NCBI GenBank assembly: GCA_030762175.1
Contig: CM060841.1
Coordinates: 7,998,501-8,062,500 of the forward strand
Direction of reading: 5' to 3'
From: Metallyticus violacea
Taxonomy: Eukaryota; Arthropoda; Insecta; Mantodea; Metallyticidae
Length of the DNA stretch: 64,000 nucleotides
The translations under genes were made by a program, and so were the position numbers. The notes below the pieces were generated by a model. It saw nothing but the letters and a program-made list of their open reading frames with translations. It made no database searches and was not told where the DNA came from. Of this stretch, positions 23,521 to 35,979 are shown in pieces. Every line of letters begins with the position of its first letter. Positions within the stretch are counted from its first letter, which is position 1.

Positions 23521-24157
23521 GATATAACTTATTCCTTTAGAGTCAACATTGTAGCCTTAATCTTTTGAATCTGAGCCATAAACATTCAGTACCTGTCTAT
23601 TTATGTACTATCATCTGAAATAGGAGACAAGCAAAACAGGAAGAAATGAAAAAGAGCTTTCTTTCACAACCGCCACTGATTGCTAGTTATATGCCTATTG
23701 ACAAAAGACTGTCAAAAGCAGTTGATGGGTGTTCTTATCTGCGTCATTCATTTCGAATCGAGAGCTATCGATAACAGGCAATGTACACTAGCTCATAAAC
23801 ATTAATTGAACTGCGGCAGTTAGAGGTAAATGGCACGAGAATCCACTTAATCGTGCTGTCAGATAACAGATGCATGTATCTACAGCTGTGACCGGATATC
23901 CATGAATAATTAGTACAAGAGAGTGCAGGCCTCTCCAAAATAAGATTAAGTACGCAAACCATTGAGCATGTTATCATGGAATTAAATGTGTCTGTTCAGT
24001 GGCGCAGCGGTTATCACGCTCGATTACATTTCAAAAGGCGATGCCTACCGTTCTCATCAAGGAACAGACAGTTTGTCGATGTTTCGTGCACGTTGTAGTG
24101 GCTGAACTGACGCTAAATATTGAGGTATGAGAGACAACGAGGTATGCTTCTTATGGC

Positions 24158-24432
24158 GTTTATTTACGGACGCTCTTTAACAGCTCAAGTCCCATTCAAT
24201 CCAGTACATAAAACGGCCGATAAATTTTGCCCAGAGGCCTCTTATTTCAAACTTGAAATTCTTTTACTTGCTGTAAATCTACAACACGGAACGCACTATT
24301 TTATATACCTTCCGAAGGAAGGCATACTTAGGATTTTAATTTCCGAAATAATTCATCGACCCTGGCCGGATTTGAATCTGCGGTCCTCGGTCTACTAGGC
24401 AGGTATATTTATTACTAAACTACCAGGACCGA
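24158..24432 (-). mobile_element. SINE-A copy 6, full length but diverged
   Basis: Minus-strand copy with head near 24432 and tail near 24158. It lacks about 11 bp in the hairpin loop region (CAGCTCAAGTCCCATTC for the usual longer form) and has many substitutions in the body. No clear target-site duplication is visible, consistent with age. Confidence 0.88.
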
Positions 24433-24439
24433 TGGATTA

Positions 24440-26088
24440 TGCCTGAAGAACAAGAATTTCATAAAGTTGGTGCCATGAGTACTGATTGAAGCAGAAGTTG
24501 CGAATCTACAGCAACTACCTGAAGATGTGCCATATTTTATTTATATGATTCAAAAGTTAATTGGCATGGTCCAGAAAATAATTGATGGGAAGAAGATTTG
24601 ATACAATTGTTCAATTTGGATATCACATGCTGTCCAAAATGGACCTCCAGGTGCATTTAATTTGTGAGCTAAGCAGCACTGGCTCTCAAGGGTTTGCTTT
24701 GAAGATGGCGGTGAATAGCGTTGAGATTATAATAGGCACTTAAAATATAAAAATATGATAAAAATATGCGTTTTAAAATGCTCAAATGTGCATTTGCATA
24801 TGCACTAAAAGCTTGAATGATATTTAAATTATTCATTATTCATAAATAATAAGCGTCAGCATTATAATAGGAAACATTCAAATTATTAGACGTAATATAA
24901 TTACTTACTTGTTTCGAGCAACAAATGATTAATATTCGATTCACTTTCATATTTTGAACATAATTTTTAATTTCTCTTAGTTCCTTCAGACATTATTTGC
25001 GAGGCATTCGATAATTTGTGTTTTGCAACTTAACTTTGCCGACCGACTGCTGCATCCACACATTTAATTTCATTTGGAAATGTTAATTTTATTCCATGAA
25101 TTCCCTGCAGCAATGAATATATCGCAAATCTCTGGGTAAAAATCCTTTAACAAATTGACCTGGCCTGGAATATCTATATTCTCGGTCTACATGTTGGCAA
25201 CTTGGCACATAACCTAGAAAGTAGGAATTGCCTTAAGTAGTGCTTTCTAAGAGGCTGGTATAGCACAATTCAAATTTCCAAATTAACTATTAAAATCAAA
25301 ATATAAAAACGAACATTTTTGCCGTTTTTATGAGCGTTTCCTATCCTCCTTCTTGTCTTCTTTACCTGGCCACGTCAGGATGGTTCGCCAGGTGATTGGC
25401 TCCTCGCCTATCGAAAGTAAGCACTCAGAAAGGCAGGTAGGCTCTCGTTATCCATCCACACGGAGAGTCGTTTAAGGAACAGCGTGGGTTATACTTCTTT
25501 TAGGCCTTCTCTTCAAAATTGTTAGGCCCGGATACTGCTCTCCGAAGGGCAAGCTCTCTGATCTAGATACATCTTAAAGTTTTATAATAATGCAGTAAAA
25601 AATTGCGGCTGTAAATTTGCCATTTGCAATGCTCTTAATCTTTGATTTGCAAGCCAATAAATAAATTTAATTGTCCTGTTGAGCAGAATTCAAGATATTT
25701 TATCTGTTATTTAAAGAGAGATTTTATTGAATGCTTGTACACATGAAATCTTAGATGAAATCGTTTATTCAGTTTATTGCATGTTATTGACGTGATATTT
25801 TGAGAGCTTGTACCTTATTGCAATAGATATTACCGATTTACACGTTGTGTAACTTTGCCATTTTTAATATTTTTTATGTATGTATTATACTTTCAATTAT
25901 TATTGTTTAATAAATAATGTTAGAACTATAAACAACTCTTCTCCCGTATTGCAAAGTTACCTTTCTATGGTAATGCCTTGGGGGATTTCCTTCCTGTACA
26001 TTTCTAAGGCTGAAACTTGTTAAGACATTAACGGGAGGGTGCCGACTCTTGATAATCGTACATAGCAACTTAACTCAAAATATTAAAA
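24440..26088. other. no recognisable gene
   Basis: AT-rich with a GC-richer patch at 25360-25560. No ORF above about 60 codons with a recognisable motif. Confidence 0.5.
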
Positions 26089-26100
26089 TCAAAATATTAA

Positions 26101-26381
26101 TTTTTTTAGTAGTGTTTAACGTCCGTTTTTACTACTGAGGTACCACAGGCAGTGGACACTGATGATACATGAAATGAAATGATATATTGTGAAAGGATTT
26201 TTTTAAGGAAGGAAGCGTTCCAAGGCCTAAATTTAGGGTACCTCCCCGGCATTTGCCAGTTATGAAGACTGAGGAAAACCTGGAAAAAAACCCATACAGG
26301 GAGAACGGTCCTGGTGGGTTTTGAACCCCAGACCTCCTGCTCACGAGTCCGCGCGTTAACGACCTCGGCCACCCGTGGCGG
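26101..26381 (-). mobile_element. SINE-B copy 3, full length
   Basis: Complete on the minus strand: head at 26381 with the tRNA-Ser/Leu-like A box and GGGTTTTGAACCCC as B box, then the body and the 3' end with TATCATCAGTGTCCACTGCC. A perfect 12-bp target-site duplication TCAAAATATTAA lies at 26089-26100 and 26382-26393. Confidence 0.93.
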
Positions 26382-26414
26382 TCAAAATATTAAGTATTAA
26401 AGTATTCATGATAA

Positions 26415-26540
26415 TATAACCTATGCGTTGTCCTCCGGAACTGTTAAATGTAAACTGACAGGGCATTGTTAGACGGGTAAAAATATTATAACGGTGGGAA
26501 ATCTGCTCTTATTGGAATCCGCAACTAATTCATACACATC
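26415..26540 (+). repeat. unclassified dispersed repeat R1, copy 1
   Basis: About 125 bp aligns with 29240-29362 in the same orientation, sharing CCGGAACTGTTAAAT, AGGGCATTGTTAG, CGGGTAAAA, GAAATCTG and CTTATTGGAAT. It is not part of SINE-A or SINE-B. No coding frame or terminal repeat can be seen. Confidence 0.75.
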
Positions 26541-26687
26541 TGCTTCTAGCACAGCTGACATTGTTGCTTAAGTATGGACTATTTTTATCTATTCTTGAAT
26601 CAAAGACTTTTTGCCGGTTCATTCTTTTGAAATTTTGATTTTTTTGTGCAATTGTCTTCAACTTATGTACCACTAATTGACAACGTC

Positions 26688-27004
26688 GGTCCTGCTGGTG
26701 TAGTGGTAACCATACTTGCCTTCTAAAACCAAGATCGCGGGTTCAAACCCGGCCAGGATCGATGGCTTTTTTCGGGCATAAAAATCCTAAGTATGGCTTC
26801 CTTCGGAAGGGAAGTAAAGCCGTGAGTCCCATGTCGTACATTTACGGCACGATAAAGAACCTCAAGCCTGAAAGAGAGGTCTCTGAGCAAAATTTGTCGG
26901 CCGTTTCACGCCCTGAGTTGAATGGAACGCTGATAACCTGAGATGTTAAAGAGCGTCTGTAAATAAACCAAATGAACAACAACAACAACAACAACAACAA
27001 AATG
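26688..27004 (+). mobile_element. SINE-A copy 7, full length with (CAA)n tail
   Basis: Complete head, body, hairpin and a tail ending in (AAC)n (26976-27000). The target-site duplication ATTGACAACG at 26676-26685 and 27005-27014 is exact. The different tail types among copies (A-run, ATCA repeats, AAC repeats) suggest tail expansion after insertion. Confidence 0.93.
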
Positions 27005-27019
27005 ATTGACAACGCTAAG

Positions 27020-28285
27020 ACTGCCCTGCAAACATGTCCACCTTTTTCCAACCAATGTACAACGTTGCTATTATTACCAAAGTTACGCTAGTTAGATAAA
27101 GGTGGCTCTGTTACATATTGCATGTCTTACATAAACCGGGAAAAACTTAAAAAAAAGTATTAATAATAAAACATTTATAAACAGTCACGAAAAATAAACA
27201 TCAAAATATGTACCAATTATGCGTTAGTCGTTTTAATTAAACGCGAAAGATGTAATAATTATAAAGTTTTTTTTTAAGGAATATAAAGTCCAATTCAAAT
27301 ATGCACTTGATATATTTATTACTAATCGCTGATGTTTATTTAAATTTTATTTGATAACTTTTTCAGTGATTTTTGGACGGGTCTCTACCTTCAAGTAATT
27401 TAGCAGAAATAAAAGAATGCCCACTAATCAGTTGGGTTCAGTAGGGTATAACAATACAAAATGCTCCAATGCTCATCGTTGACGGGAAGTAGTAACTAGT
27501 GAGTAATGCAGCTCTAAACATACAGTCATTTTATTAAATATACTTTCAATTTCTCCCAATTACAACATCATTGTGTAGTTTCAGCATATAAGTCCAACGG
27601 TGCATAAATCAGCAAGGCGTTTGCCTTGCTACCACAAACAAAATATGATGACTCCCCGTGCTAAAATGTATAAACAGATAACGTTCAGTGAATGGGGAGT
27701 CAAACATCTTGATGGAACTCTACCATTTCTTCTTGTAATGGTTCAGTTAATGTATTCGAGAGTACAAAGCACTGGGAGCTCTGTCATCATCTTTAAGTTG
27801 AGGTTGCAGGCACGATTGTAATATGCTGGTTATTGTGATCTCAGCTAAACAGAATGGTCCATATATTTTCAGTTTTGACATCCTCCAGCGTTCACTTCCG
27901 TGGTCAAATGTGGCGTTTAGCTGTTCATATGCTCATGTTCGTAAACGTTACCACAGGCATATAGAGTCTCGTCACTAAGCCATTAAACTGTGGTCATTTA
28001 CAGCCTGACACATTGTCTGATGACTACGAAATATTCATGGTTAAGTCAACACAAATTGTCTGTGGCTCATTTTCTGGTTATTTTTAGACATTTTCTGTCC
28101 TTTGTATTGTATGACTAACATCTTTTTATCTTATAATACTCCATGGCAGCCACCAAAGTGTAATTAAGAATCCTGCAAAGCCCAAAGTTGATTAGTGTAG
28201 AGATTTTTTGGCATTTTATTTTTATTTATTTATTTTAAGTGTTGGCTGCTAAACTGATCGCTCTGTTGACTAAGTGACAAATATA
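27020..28285. other. no recognisable gene
   Basis: AT-rich; the 73-codon ORF at 27600-27821 shows no motif. Confidence 0.5.
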
Positions 28286-28291
28286 AATTAA

Positions 28292-28446
28292 CAAAAAAAG
28301 AAAGAAAGAAAGAACGAAAGAAAGAAAGAAAGAAAGAAAAAGAGAGAGAGAGACAGAAAGAAAGAAAGAAAGAGAGAGAGACAGAAAGAAAGAGAAAGAG
28401 AGAAAGAAAGAAAGAGAGAAAGAAAGAAAAAGAGAGAGAGAGACAG

Positions 28447-28477
<31 letters not shown>

Positions 28478-28674
28478 CAGAAAGAAAGAGAGAAAGAGAA
28501 AGAGAGAAAGAAAGAACGAAAGAAAGAAAGAACGAAAGAAAGAAAGAAAAAGAGAGAGAGAGACAGAAAGAAAGAAAGAAAGAGAGAGAGAGACAGAAAG
28601 AGAAAGAGAGAAAGAAAGAAAGAGAGAAAGAAAGAAAGAGAGAATGAAAGAGAGAAAGAGAGAGAGAGAAAGAT

Positions 28675-28709
<35 letters not shown>

Positions 28710-28820
28710 GAGAAAGAGAGAAAGAAAGAAAGAAAGAAAGAGAGAAAGAAAGAAAGAAAGAGAGAGAGAGAAAGAAAGAAACAAAGAAAGAAAGAAACAA
28801 AGAAAGAAAGAAAGAAAGAA
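28292..28820. repeat. large (GAAA)n / (GA)n purine microsatellite
   Basis: About 530 bp of almost pure A/G on the plus strand, built of GAAA units with AGAGAGAG interruptions, CAGA breaks and higher-order blocks such as AGAGAGAGAGACAGAAAG that recur several times. The 184-212-codon minus-strand ORFs, made only of Phe, Leu and Ser, are products of this repeat and not genes. Confidence 0.97.
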
Positions 28821-29239
28821 ACGTTAAGGCCGGGACTGGAAGGCCTTTCATCATGAAAGAAATCTGATTCCATAATTCACATTATTAATCCATGAAAATC
28901 TCTTACATTATACACCATAATCACAGGAAACCTGGACCGAGGTATTATTGGATAATCCACACTCTTGAGTTAACTTATGCCATGTTAGCATACGTAGAAA
29001 ATATTATCGTTATTGGTCGACAATCGAGGAGGTCTATGAAGCTGGAGCTATGTATGCCTCTTTTCTCTTCCACTTCTCAATAAGCACTCCTTGTTACTTG
29101 CCCATACACGCAGGGCAGAAATTACTAAGGCTGCTGGCGCAACTTTTGCTGCAAGCTGTAGTCCCGAGCACAGCGGTAAGAGCTAAGTGCTGTTTGCGTG
29201 TCCGCTTGTGACAGTGAAGTATTTTTGTGTTAAAAATAA

Positions 29240-29362
29240 TGTAATCTATGCTGCTCCGCCGGAACTGTTAAATATAAATTGATAGGGCATTGTTAGGCGG
29301 GTAAAATGTTTATAACTGTGAGAAATCTGTTCTTATTGGAATTCACAACAAATTCATATGTA
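29240..29362 (+). repeat. unclassified dispersed repeat R1, copy 2
   Basis: Second member of the pair with 26415-26540, in the same orientation and about 2.8 kb away. Confidence 0.75.
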
Positions 29363-29369
29363 TTAACTG

Positions 29370-31220
29370 TTAATCTTCGAGGTTGAGTTTGCACCTTGAC
29401 ATGAGTTTCTTCTGGTCTAATTTCACTTTATTAGACATTCGACTTTTCAGATAAAGGTAAATAGTCGAACATAGGCTTAGTAGTTGACAAGCATACGATA
29501 TCTGAACCAGGCAGTGGACATGATAAAGATGGTGGCGAGGATATATAACGGGATAAGCGGTAGAGAAACAGGAACATCCGCAGTAAAGCTGACTTAACTT
29601 CCTACCGCAGGGACCGAACACACCTGTATTGGTGGCAGACGAGCAACATGACCATTCGTCCATGTCACCGTCATTTCTGTGCAGTGTGACAACGGAAACA
29701 TTTTCTTATCCCAAGTGATGTGATATTAAGATAATGGATTCTGTTTAGGAGCAACTATTAAACTATTTAAATGCTTTCAAGAACTCCAGCACATTGAAAT
29801 CCATGGTGCCTGTTTTCATTTACTTATAAATATATCCCAACTTTATTTTAGTTTTCTACTTGATACCACCTGATATCTTCTTTAATTTTTGAAGTTTTAA
29901 GACATATAGAGATACATTTAAGGTATTATTCACAGATGTTCATTATCCGTCGGCTTAAATGAGGGCAGATTAAAGACAAAGTATTTTTGGAAAATGGACG
30001 ACTTTGGAGTTACAGATATGGTTTTTGTGCGCAGAATTCATAAAATGAGACAGCTTTTGCCAAATTGGAATTAAAAATATTATATAATTTTTAGAATTAG
30101 ATTTATCAAATAAATTGCGAGAAGATTGGTAGAGCTGGTTTCTCCTAATCTGTGGTCCTACTGATCTAGTGGCAACCAGCGGGTTCAAATCCGGGAATGG
30201 CGGCATAGATTGTGAAATATGTGAACATGGCCCTAAGTGTTCAAGGCATTTTAACCAGAAAATCAAAACGTAGAATCTGCCTAACTTAGTCTAATAATGT
30301 AAACACTAAAAGTAAATGTACTTAAATAAATGCATTACCAGAATTCAGTTCTCGTCTGTTCTGTTTACGTGAGATAAACTTCAGGTTGATTATGTAGTCA
30401 CCTGTTTCCACCGTCATTTACCAGTAAAATGCAAGGGATTGCGTTAACTTGTTGTATGACCCATTTTTCCTCCGCTATAATTACCCTTGTATGTCGAAAA
30501 CTTTGCATACCGTAATGCAAATTAAATCCGATTTTTTAAGTAAACGGAAATTCTGTTACAATTTTGCTACTGTGCTGTTGAATCTTTCAGATTTAACGGT
30601 ACTAATTTCCCGAAATGTTTATTGCAATTATCACGGCTTCGTTTTGATTCCAGCTGTAATTTAATTAGGCAGCCAATATCTTGTTATCACGAATGGTGGT
30701 AATACCTTTTGACGTATTTCTAAGAGACACATGTTCAATGAGACTGAAATGTTCACCTCATATTCAGATATTAGTGAGATATCCTGCCCTTTCAATTTAA
30801 TAGCAGTACACCAAACACAGAGGTTAAGGAACTATACTACATTAAATTCTCTATCGTATGAAATAAGAGAAGGAAAGTTTTATTAGGTCATTTCATCTGT
30901 ATGTATGGTTAAAACATAGACGTTCTCTCCATACCAAATGAGAGAATTAAATTCTGAAGAGCTTGTCTAGAATCCCACTCTTGAATATTCCTGTACACGC
31001 CTCAAGACTGTTGAGGGAAGAAGACGCGGGATTAGCCCAAGAACCTGGGGGAGAATTTCGTTTTGAGTTCTTACTGCACGTATTGAATGTTCTATACAAC
31101 AATGTGTTAAATTTAGTTCATAGGAACAGAGACTGCCTATAGGATTTAACAACTCAATACATTTTAAACACACACATTTTTTGGAAAAATCAATAACGGC
31201 AGTTTTTGTCTTCTTCTTCT
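29370..31220. other. mostly unannotated; one tRNA-like patch
   Basis: No gene recognised. ORFs of 65-98 codons on both strands lack motifs. The tRNA-like patch at 30155-30215 is listed separately. Confidence 0.45.
30150..30215 (+). repeat. tRNA-like head of an unclassified SINE, partial
   Basis: GGTCCTACTGATCTAGTGGC resembles a tRNA A-box region and GGGTTCAAATCC is a good B box, only some 20 bp apart, too short for a tRNA. It may be a degraded SINE head related to SINE-A (shared GGTCCT start). The 3' part is not assignable. Confidence 0.4.
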
Positions 31221-31229
31221 TCTTTTTCA

Positions 31230-31420
31230 GTAAGTATTTTCCCCAAAGAACTTAATGAAGTTTAGAGGATTTATAGTAAACGAGTACTAGATCTGGGCTG
31301 TAGGGTATGTGTTCGTTCACTGTTCTGGAAGATAAAGTTCTTCAATTTAGTCCCCTCAAAAATAGCCGTATGAACTGGTGCATTGTCATAAAACAAACGA
31401 AAGGAAAGGGAGAAGAATGT
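31230..31420 (-). pseudogene. mariner transposase, catalytic fragment
   Basis: The minus-strand frame reads FYDNAPVHTA, the mariner block around the second catalytic Asp ('HDNA.PHTA'). About 25 codons on, after a frameshift, HIPYSPDLV appears, the block leading to the third catalytic Asp. The spacing fits the D34D arrangement of mariner but the final Asp position is changed. Frameshift and stops make it non-functional. It is a different copy from the remnant starting at 31676. Confidence 0.7.
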
Positions 31421-31675
31421 GAAGCGTGTTGCAGAATGAAAGTAGGAATGGGAAAATCCCGGGAGAAACATTTTTACAATTTCCATTGCAAACTTCACTA
31501 CGTTACATCGAGATTAGAATTCTTGAGCTCGCATTCTGGTCTTACGCTATAGTTAACAACTATTCTTTCTCACGTTATCTATTTATATTCGCTACTATCG
31601 AATACAGACAACAAAATTGTCTAAAGAACACAGAGTTTTTTAAAAACGTTTCTAATATTAACGAATGAAATCTTA

Positions 31676-32690
31676 TCATACGAGAGTCATTTGAAAAGTT
31701 AATGGCAGAGTTTTTCGAAATCAACATGGTCTCTCTTGACACTAATGCATATGCATCAACTGATGATTTAAGCTCTAGCAACCAAGCAATTACTTCAGTT
31801 CAGCAAACAGATGAAAGTCTGGTGGAGCCAAATTAGGGGAATAAGGCGGATGTGGCAGCAAATTGTTTTGATGGGAGGTGCCTTTTTCTTTTATAAACCC
31901 GGCCTTTTCTCGCGTATTTTTGTCTTCAATAGGTCCAAAAGTAGGCGTAATACACTTCGATGATAGATGTTCCAGTGGAAATGTAATCGATTGCATCCTA
32001 GAAAACAGACGTTATTAAGTTCCCGACCGATTTCACACACTTGGCGACGGAGAACCGTGATGCTTCCGTTGTTTAGACTGCTTTTTGTTTCAGGTGCAGC
32101 AGCGTGCTCATGTTTCACTGGTCTGGAATCGACGCATAAAGTCCGCAGGAACTGTCTGAAAATAGGCCAAACTTTTCTTAAGGATTTGAAACACTTGAAC
32201 ATAACTTTAATTCAAAACAAGAGGTTAAAATAAGTAAAATCCCGGAAGCTCCCGCCCCACGGGAATTTTGCCCAAATCTTTTAATTCTAAAGAAACGAAA
32301 TAACCCATGGACAACACCTCTCACTTTGATTCGCTTTTGATTCAGTCAGCAGTTGCGGCTCCCATCTTGCTGATACTTTTGCAAGCGCAGTTCTTCCCTG
32401 AAAATGTGAAATACGCGTTCCTCTGAAATGCCTAAAACTTTAGCAATTTCGGAGGTGTTTAATCGGCGATACTTCAGAAGCTCGTCATGCACTTATCGAT
32501 AATTTCTGATATCGAGAGGAATGATGAATGATGCTGCATGGGTCATCTTCCAAGCTTTCATGACCACGTTTAAACTCCGCGCTCCATTTGGAAATGATTG
32601 AAAATGAAATTGCAGAGTTCCGTGTTTGTCATATCTGTATGAAGCCATATCTTTCTTTACCAAGTACTTTGATGACCGCGCGGTGTTCGA
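31676..32690 (-). pseudogene. decayed mariner-family transposon, nearly full span
   Basis: On the minus strand, parts of a mariner transposase appear in order but in changing frames: ISKWSAEFKRGHESLEDDP (N-terminal HTH domain end, near 32600), a block with EIAKVLGISEERVFHIF (about 32410-32450), SRPVKHEHAAAPETK (corresponding to the region after the first catalytic Asp), KTKIREKRPGL (near 31900), and HPPYSPNLAPPDFHLF at 31815-31860 (third catalytic region). Stops and frameshifts break it throughout. The left edge TACGAGAGTCATTTGAAAAG looks like a mariner terminal inverted repeat with its TA target; the matching right repeat was not found. It is a different subfamily from the element at 38813. 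Confidence 0.78.
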
Positions 32691-32819
32691 TATTTTACAT
32701 TTTTTTTCTGTATACATACCTGCGCTGCAACAAACAGCTATAGCTGCTGAGATTCTTTACAAATCCATGTATTATTGCACAAATATTTCTATGGAAGATG
32801 ACGGGTTTTAATAACAACA

Positions 32820-33035
32820 CTGCTGCAGATTCTCCTAATGGTCTTGTAGACAATACACAACCTTCTTACATTGATAATGCAACACAGTAGTCCACTAACA
32901 CAAATGCTAATATAAATTTAACGAAAACAGCACAAATACCTAATTATAAAGGTGCTAACACAAATCACAACTTTATGTAAAAGTACCCTTCTCATTATGC
33001 CATTAGTGATTTGTACCACCACTACTTCCATTAAG
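32820..33035. other. short AT-rich spacer
   Basis: No feature recognised between the mariner and Tc1-like remnants. Confidence 0.4.
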
Positions 33036-33039
33036 CACC

Positions 33040-33345
33040 CTTCTACACTTCCTTGGCATTGAAGAAATTTGATGGAGGATTTCATCTTGTTTGATATTAT
33101 GTCAGTGATGAGGGAGGCGTATGAATAAATGACCAGAGCTTCGATGTTTTCTATAGCCTATAAAACTCTCCGTTGAAGGGTACCCCACAGATGCGCAATT
33201 GAATTTAGATATGGGTGCCGAGTAGGCCACTCTAGAACTGTAAAACTCGTGTCTTTCTAATCCCCTAGTCGCACACTACCTTGCATCATGTGCTTTGGCA
33301 TTAACATGCATGTAAAAGAATTCAGGGCTAGACGATATACAGGAT
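33040..33345 (-). pseudogene. Tc1-like transposase, C-terminal half, decayed
   Basis: The minus strand gives HVNAKAHDAR, corresponding to the 'DNAxxHxA' block of the second catalytic Asp. After a frameshift it reads TVLEWPTRHPYLNSIAHLWG, matching 'V.WP..SPDLNPIEHLWG' where the final Glu/Asp of the Tc1 catalytic triad lies, here changed to Ala. Further on NKMKSSIKFLQCQ matches the 'I..SM.RR......G' C-terminal segment only loosely. At least one frameshift and one stop are present. It abuts an LTR-like segment at about 33350. Confidence 0.6.
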
Positions 33346-33349
33346 CCTC

Positions 33350-34330
33350 AGGTGTTCTGTTATGACAATTTGCGAGGGCGGCAAGTGTGCAAGGTTAGTT
33401 GAACATCAATCGGAAATTGCCTGCCGCGATACCTCACTGTTTGACGTGGGCTCAACCTTGTGACCCCGAGCATCTCAGGGGCCCGATTTCCTGTTTTATG
33501 CACGCTTATTCACTGAACAAAGAAAACTGAGAATTATCGCACACTGCTGCAGTTGATCGTTGCTGAATTTATTGTAACAAGAATTGTTAACTCGCCTCCT
33601 GGTGCGCCGCCTTAGTCGATGAAGCTTATTTAATGCTCGCGCATGTGATTGCTCGCCAAGGAACTGAATGCTCGTAAACTAGAAGAATGTGAATATTCCT
33701 GAATTAATGTTGAATTCATCTTGTACAGGCGAGAATGAGAGTTTGAAACTGAATGTAGTATAGCTGCATCGCCGAAGAAATGAAACTTGAAAACTTAAAC
33801 TTAAAACTGACTCGTTGTTCGAAGAACTGACATACAAACTCAAAATGAGCCTACCTAACTTGAGTGTTAAAACTGCATAACTGCACTGGACTGAACTAAA
33901 GCTTGAAAACTGAATGCCCTTTCGGAAGATGTTCCTCCTTATATATCGTATTCGAACCACAGTAGCGTGGCTTCTTCAATGCACAAGGGGCTTCCGAAGT
34001 TAACTCACGGGCTCTGAGCTCTCAAAATCTCTCACTAACATTGCGAGTTCTAGCACAATTCCAGGCGCTAATATTTAAGATTTTGAAGTCCTAGTTTTCC
34101 CTATAGACTGGCACTAAAACGCACTTCACGCGGTTCAAGAGGTCACTTACATCTTTACCGGCTCTCCAAGATTTTTCAACCAAGCGAAAAGGATTTGTCT
34201 ATTGCCTAGAATACAATAGGCATTGTGCCTGCCTCTCTTTGTGAGGTGTGCATCTGTTCATTGCCGCCGTTCGCATTCTTTGCTTAAGGCTAATAGCAGA
34301 GACACCGGGCAGCATTCCTTTGTACACACA
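33350..34330 (-). mobile_element. probable LTR (solo or partial) of an LTR retrotransposon
   Basis: This unusually balanced-composition segment has LTR-like organisation on the minus strand: TATATAA at 33945-33939, an arthropod-type initiator TCAGTT at 33913-33908 about 32 bp downstream, a run of CAGTT-rich sequence, and the poly(A) signal AATAAA at 33573-33568, followed by more than 200 bp of U5-like sequence. The left end TGTTATGACA (33359) would put ...TGTCATAACA at the LTR 3' end. I could not find the other boundary, a target-site duplication, or internal gag/pol sequence in the window, so a solo LTR is an inference. Confidence 0.4.
33908..33945 (-). promoter_or_regulatory. candidate core promoter: TATA box and initiator
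   Basis: TATATAA and TCAGTT are spaced as in insect Pol II core promoters (TATA to initiator A about 30-35 bp). It is most likely the LTR promoter of the surrounding segment; no host gene follows it. Confidence 0.4.
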
Positions 34331-34334
34331 CTTA

Positions 34335-35975
34335 TTCTTTATATGCTTAATACACTTGACAAATATAATAACTTGTTAAATATTCCCTACTTAGCTTACA
34401 TAAGACGTTAATCGTTATATGTTCCTTATAATTTATACACTGCACCCAAAATATTACAACTTACACATGCTTTACGCTTTACACAGTATACAAGACATTA
34501 AGTATGTTGTATTCGTTATAATTTATGCAAATCTACTTCCTAGCGGAGCGGGGGTAGAAGATGTGCTTCAAACCGCAAACAGCAAAACGCATTGAATGTA
34601 CTTATTTTCATTCATTGTTCCATGGATCAAAACGAGATCTGTGCTTATGTTTTCCCTTATTCTTCCCTTGACTACGATGGCATTTCTTTTGAATTTGTGA
34701 GCTTGCGCTATATGGCTCAATCTTTCTATGTAACTTGGTTGTCTCCATATGTTTATTTTCCTGGAATTTGGACGCAGGCAAGTGTGGTTAACCTGTGAAG
34801 AGAGGCTTTTGCTAATTGATATGCTCCTGGTACCACAGATGACGAAAATAAAGTACTCTTTTTTGCAGTGTATTTCTTACAGCTTGGGTTGAAACAATTA
34901 AATTGATAACATTCTGCAGGACATCTCTTAACATGGTAGCTGTTGATCTTTCTCTCAGGGCAGTTAGACATGATATCAATCTTGTGCAGCATCTAGAATC
35001 CTTGGTTTACCTGAATGTTGTTCTTCTTCAAGTCTGTCACATTCTTGATATCGCCTCCAAATCCTGGACATAACACCACTTCTGGTATTCAGAGTCCTAG
35101 TGCCATTACCTTATGTTCCTTGCATTTCCAATTATTCCAGTCGCCATAAACATTTAATCTGGACTTAAACAACATGGTTGAGCATTCAATTTATTTATTA
35201 AAAAGACTCTCAACGTTTTTTTTCGATACTTTAGCACAGAGACGTTGCTGGACTTCTATTGAAATGCAACTTATTTAATCATTCATAATGTAACAACTTA
35301 AATAAATAAAACAAACGATAATAATTGACTACTATGGAGTTAGTAGGTAGACAAATGAACAAAACTCCATATTCACTCACTGCTTAAACCTAATTTACTT
35401 ATACCAAGACTTTTATTGAATATGTGTGTTTCTTAGACATTTTTGTGCACGTATTTTATACATGCTCTTTAGATGACAATTTTATACTATTTATCACGTT
35501 TTCACTTTGTATAATCACAAAACAGACATTACAAAGTTAAGTAAAACAGTAATTAGAATACCTACTACTAACCTTTTATGCAGATACTTCCTCTTGTTAA
35601 AAACAGTATTTTGTTGAATTACTTTAGAGCTGTTCTCTGCACCTTGTAACCAGTGACGACAGGTAACAATAGGCGCTCTGATGAGGCGGTTGAATGAACA
35701 CTGTACTAGATGTGCGAGCTCGGCCACCTGTGTAAGTCACATGTAACCCAAAATGTCAGTAAGATGTATTGTAGTGCTCTTAATAACGTAACCTATTGTT
35801 TCATCCAAACTCGTAGCTATATCTTCTTCAGTTTAAGCCATTTATGAGTTATAAAATGTTGTGCAGTCCTTTGTTTGACCCTGGCTTTCCAAAGCAGTAG
35901 GGCCCTGGCAACCGATGTCTGAGTCATGTTGCCTTGTCGAAAGTCAGCAGATGTCAGTTCTGCTACCGAGTTGAG
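34335..35975. other. no recognisable gene
   Basis: AT-rich. A short phrase, (C/T)CGTTATA...TTATAATTTAT(A/G)C, occurs twice (34411-34440 and 34510-34531). ORFs of 60-80 codons are not recognisable. Confidence 0.45.
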
Positions 35976-35979
35976 TTGA

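Noticed and set aside
28230..28873. Three long minus-strand ORFs (184-212 codons) made of Phe, Leu and Ser
   Set aside because: They are translations of the (GAAA)n microsatellite in three frames; all frames stay open because the repeat lacks stop codons on that strand.
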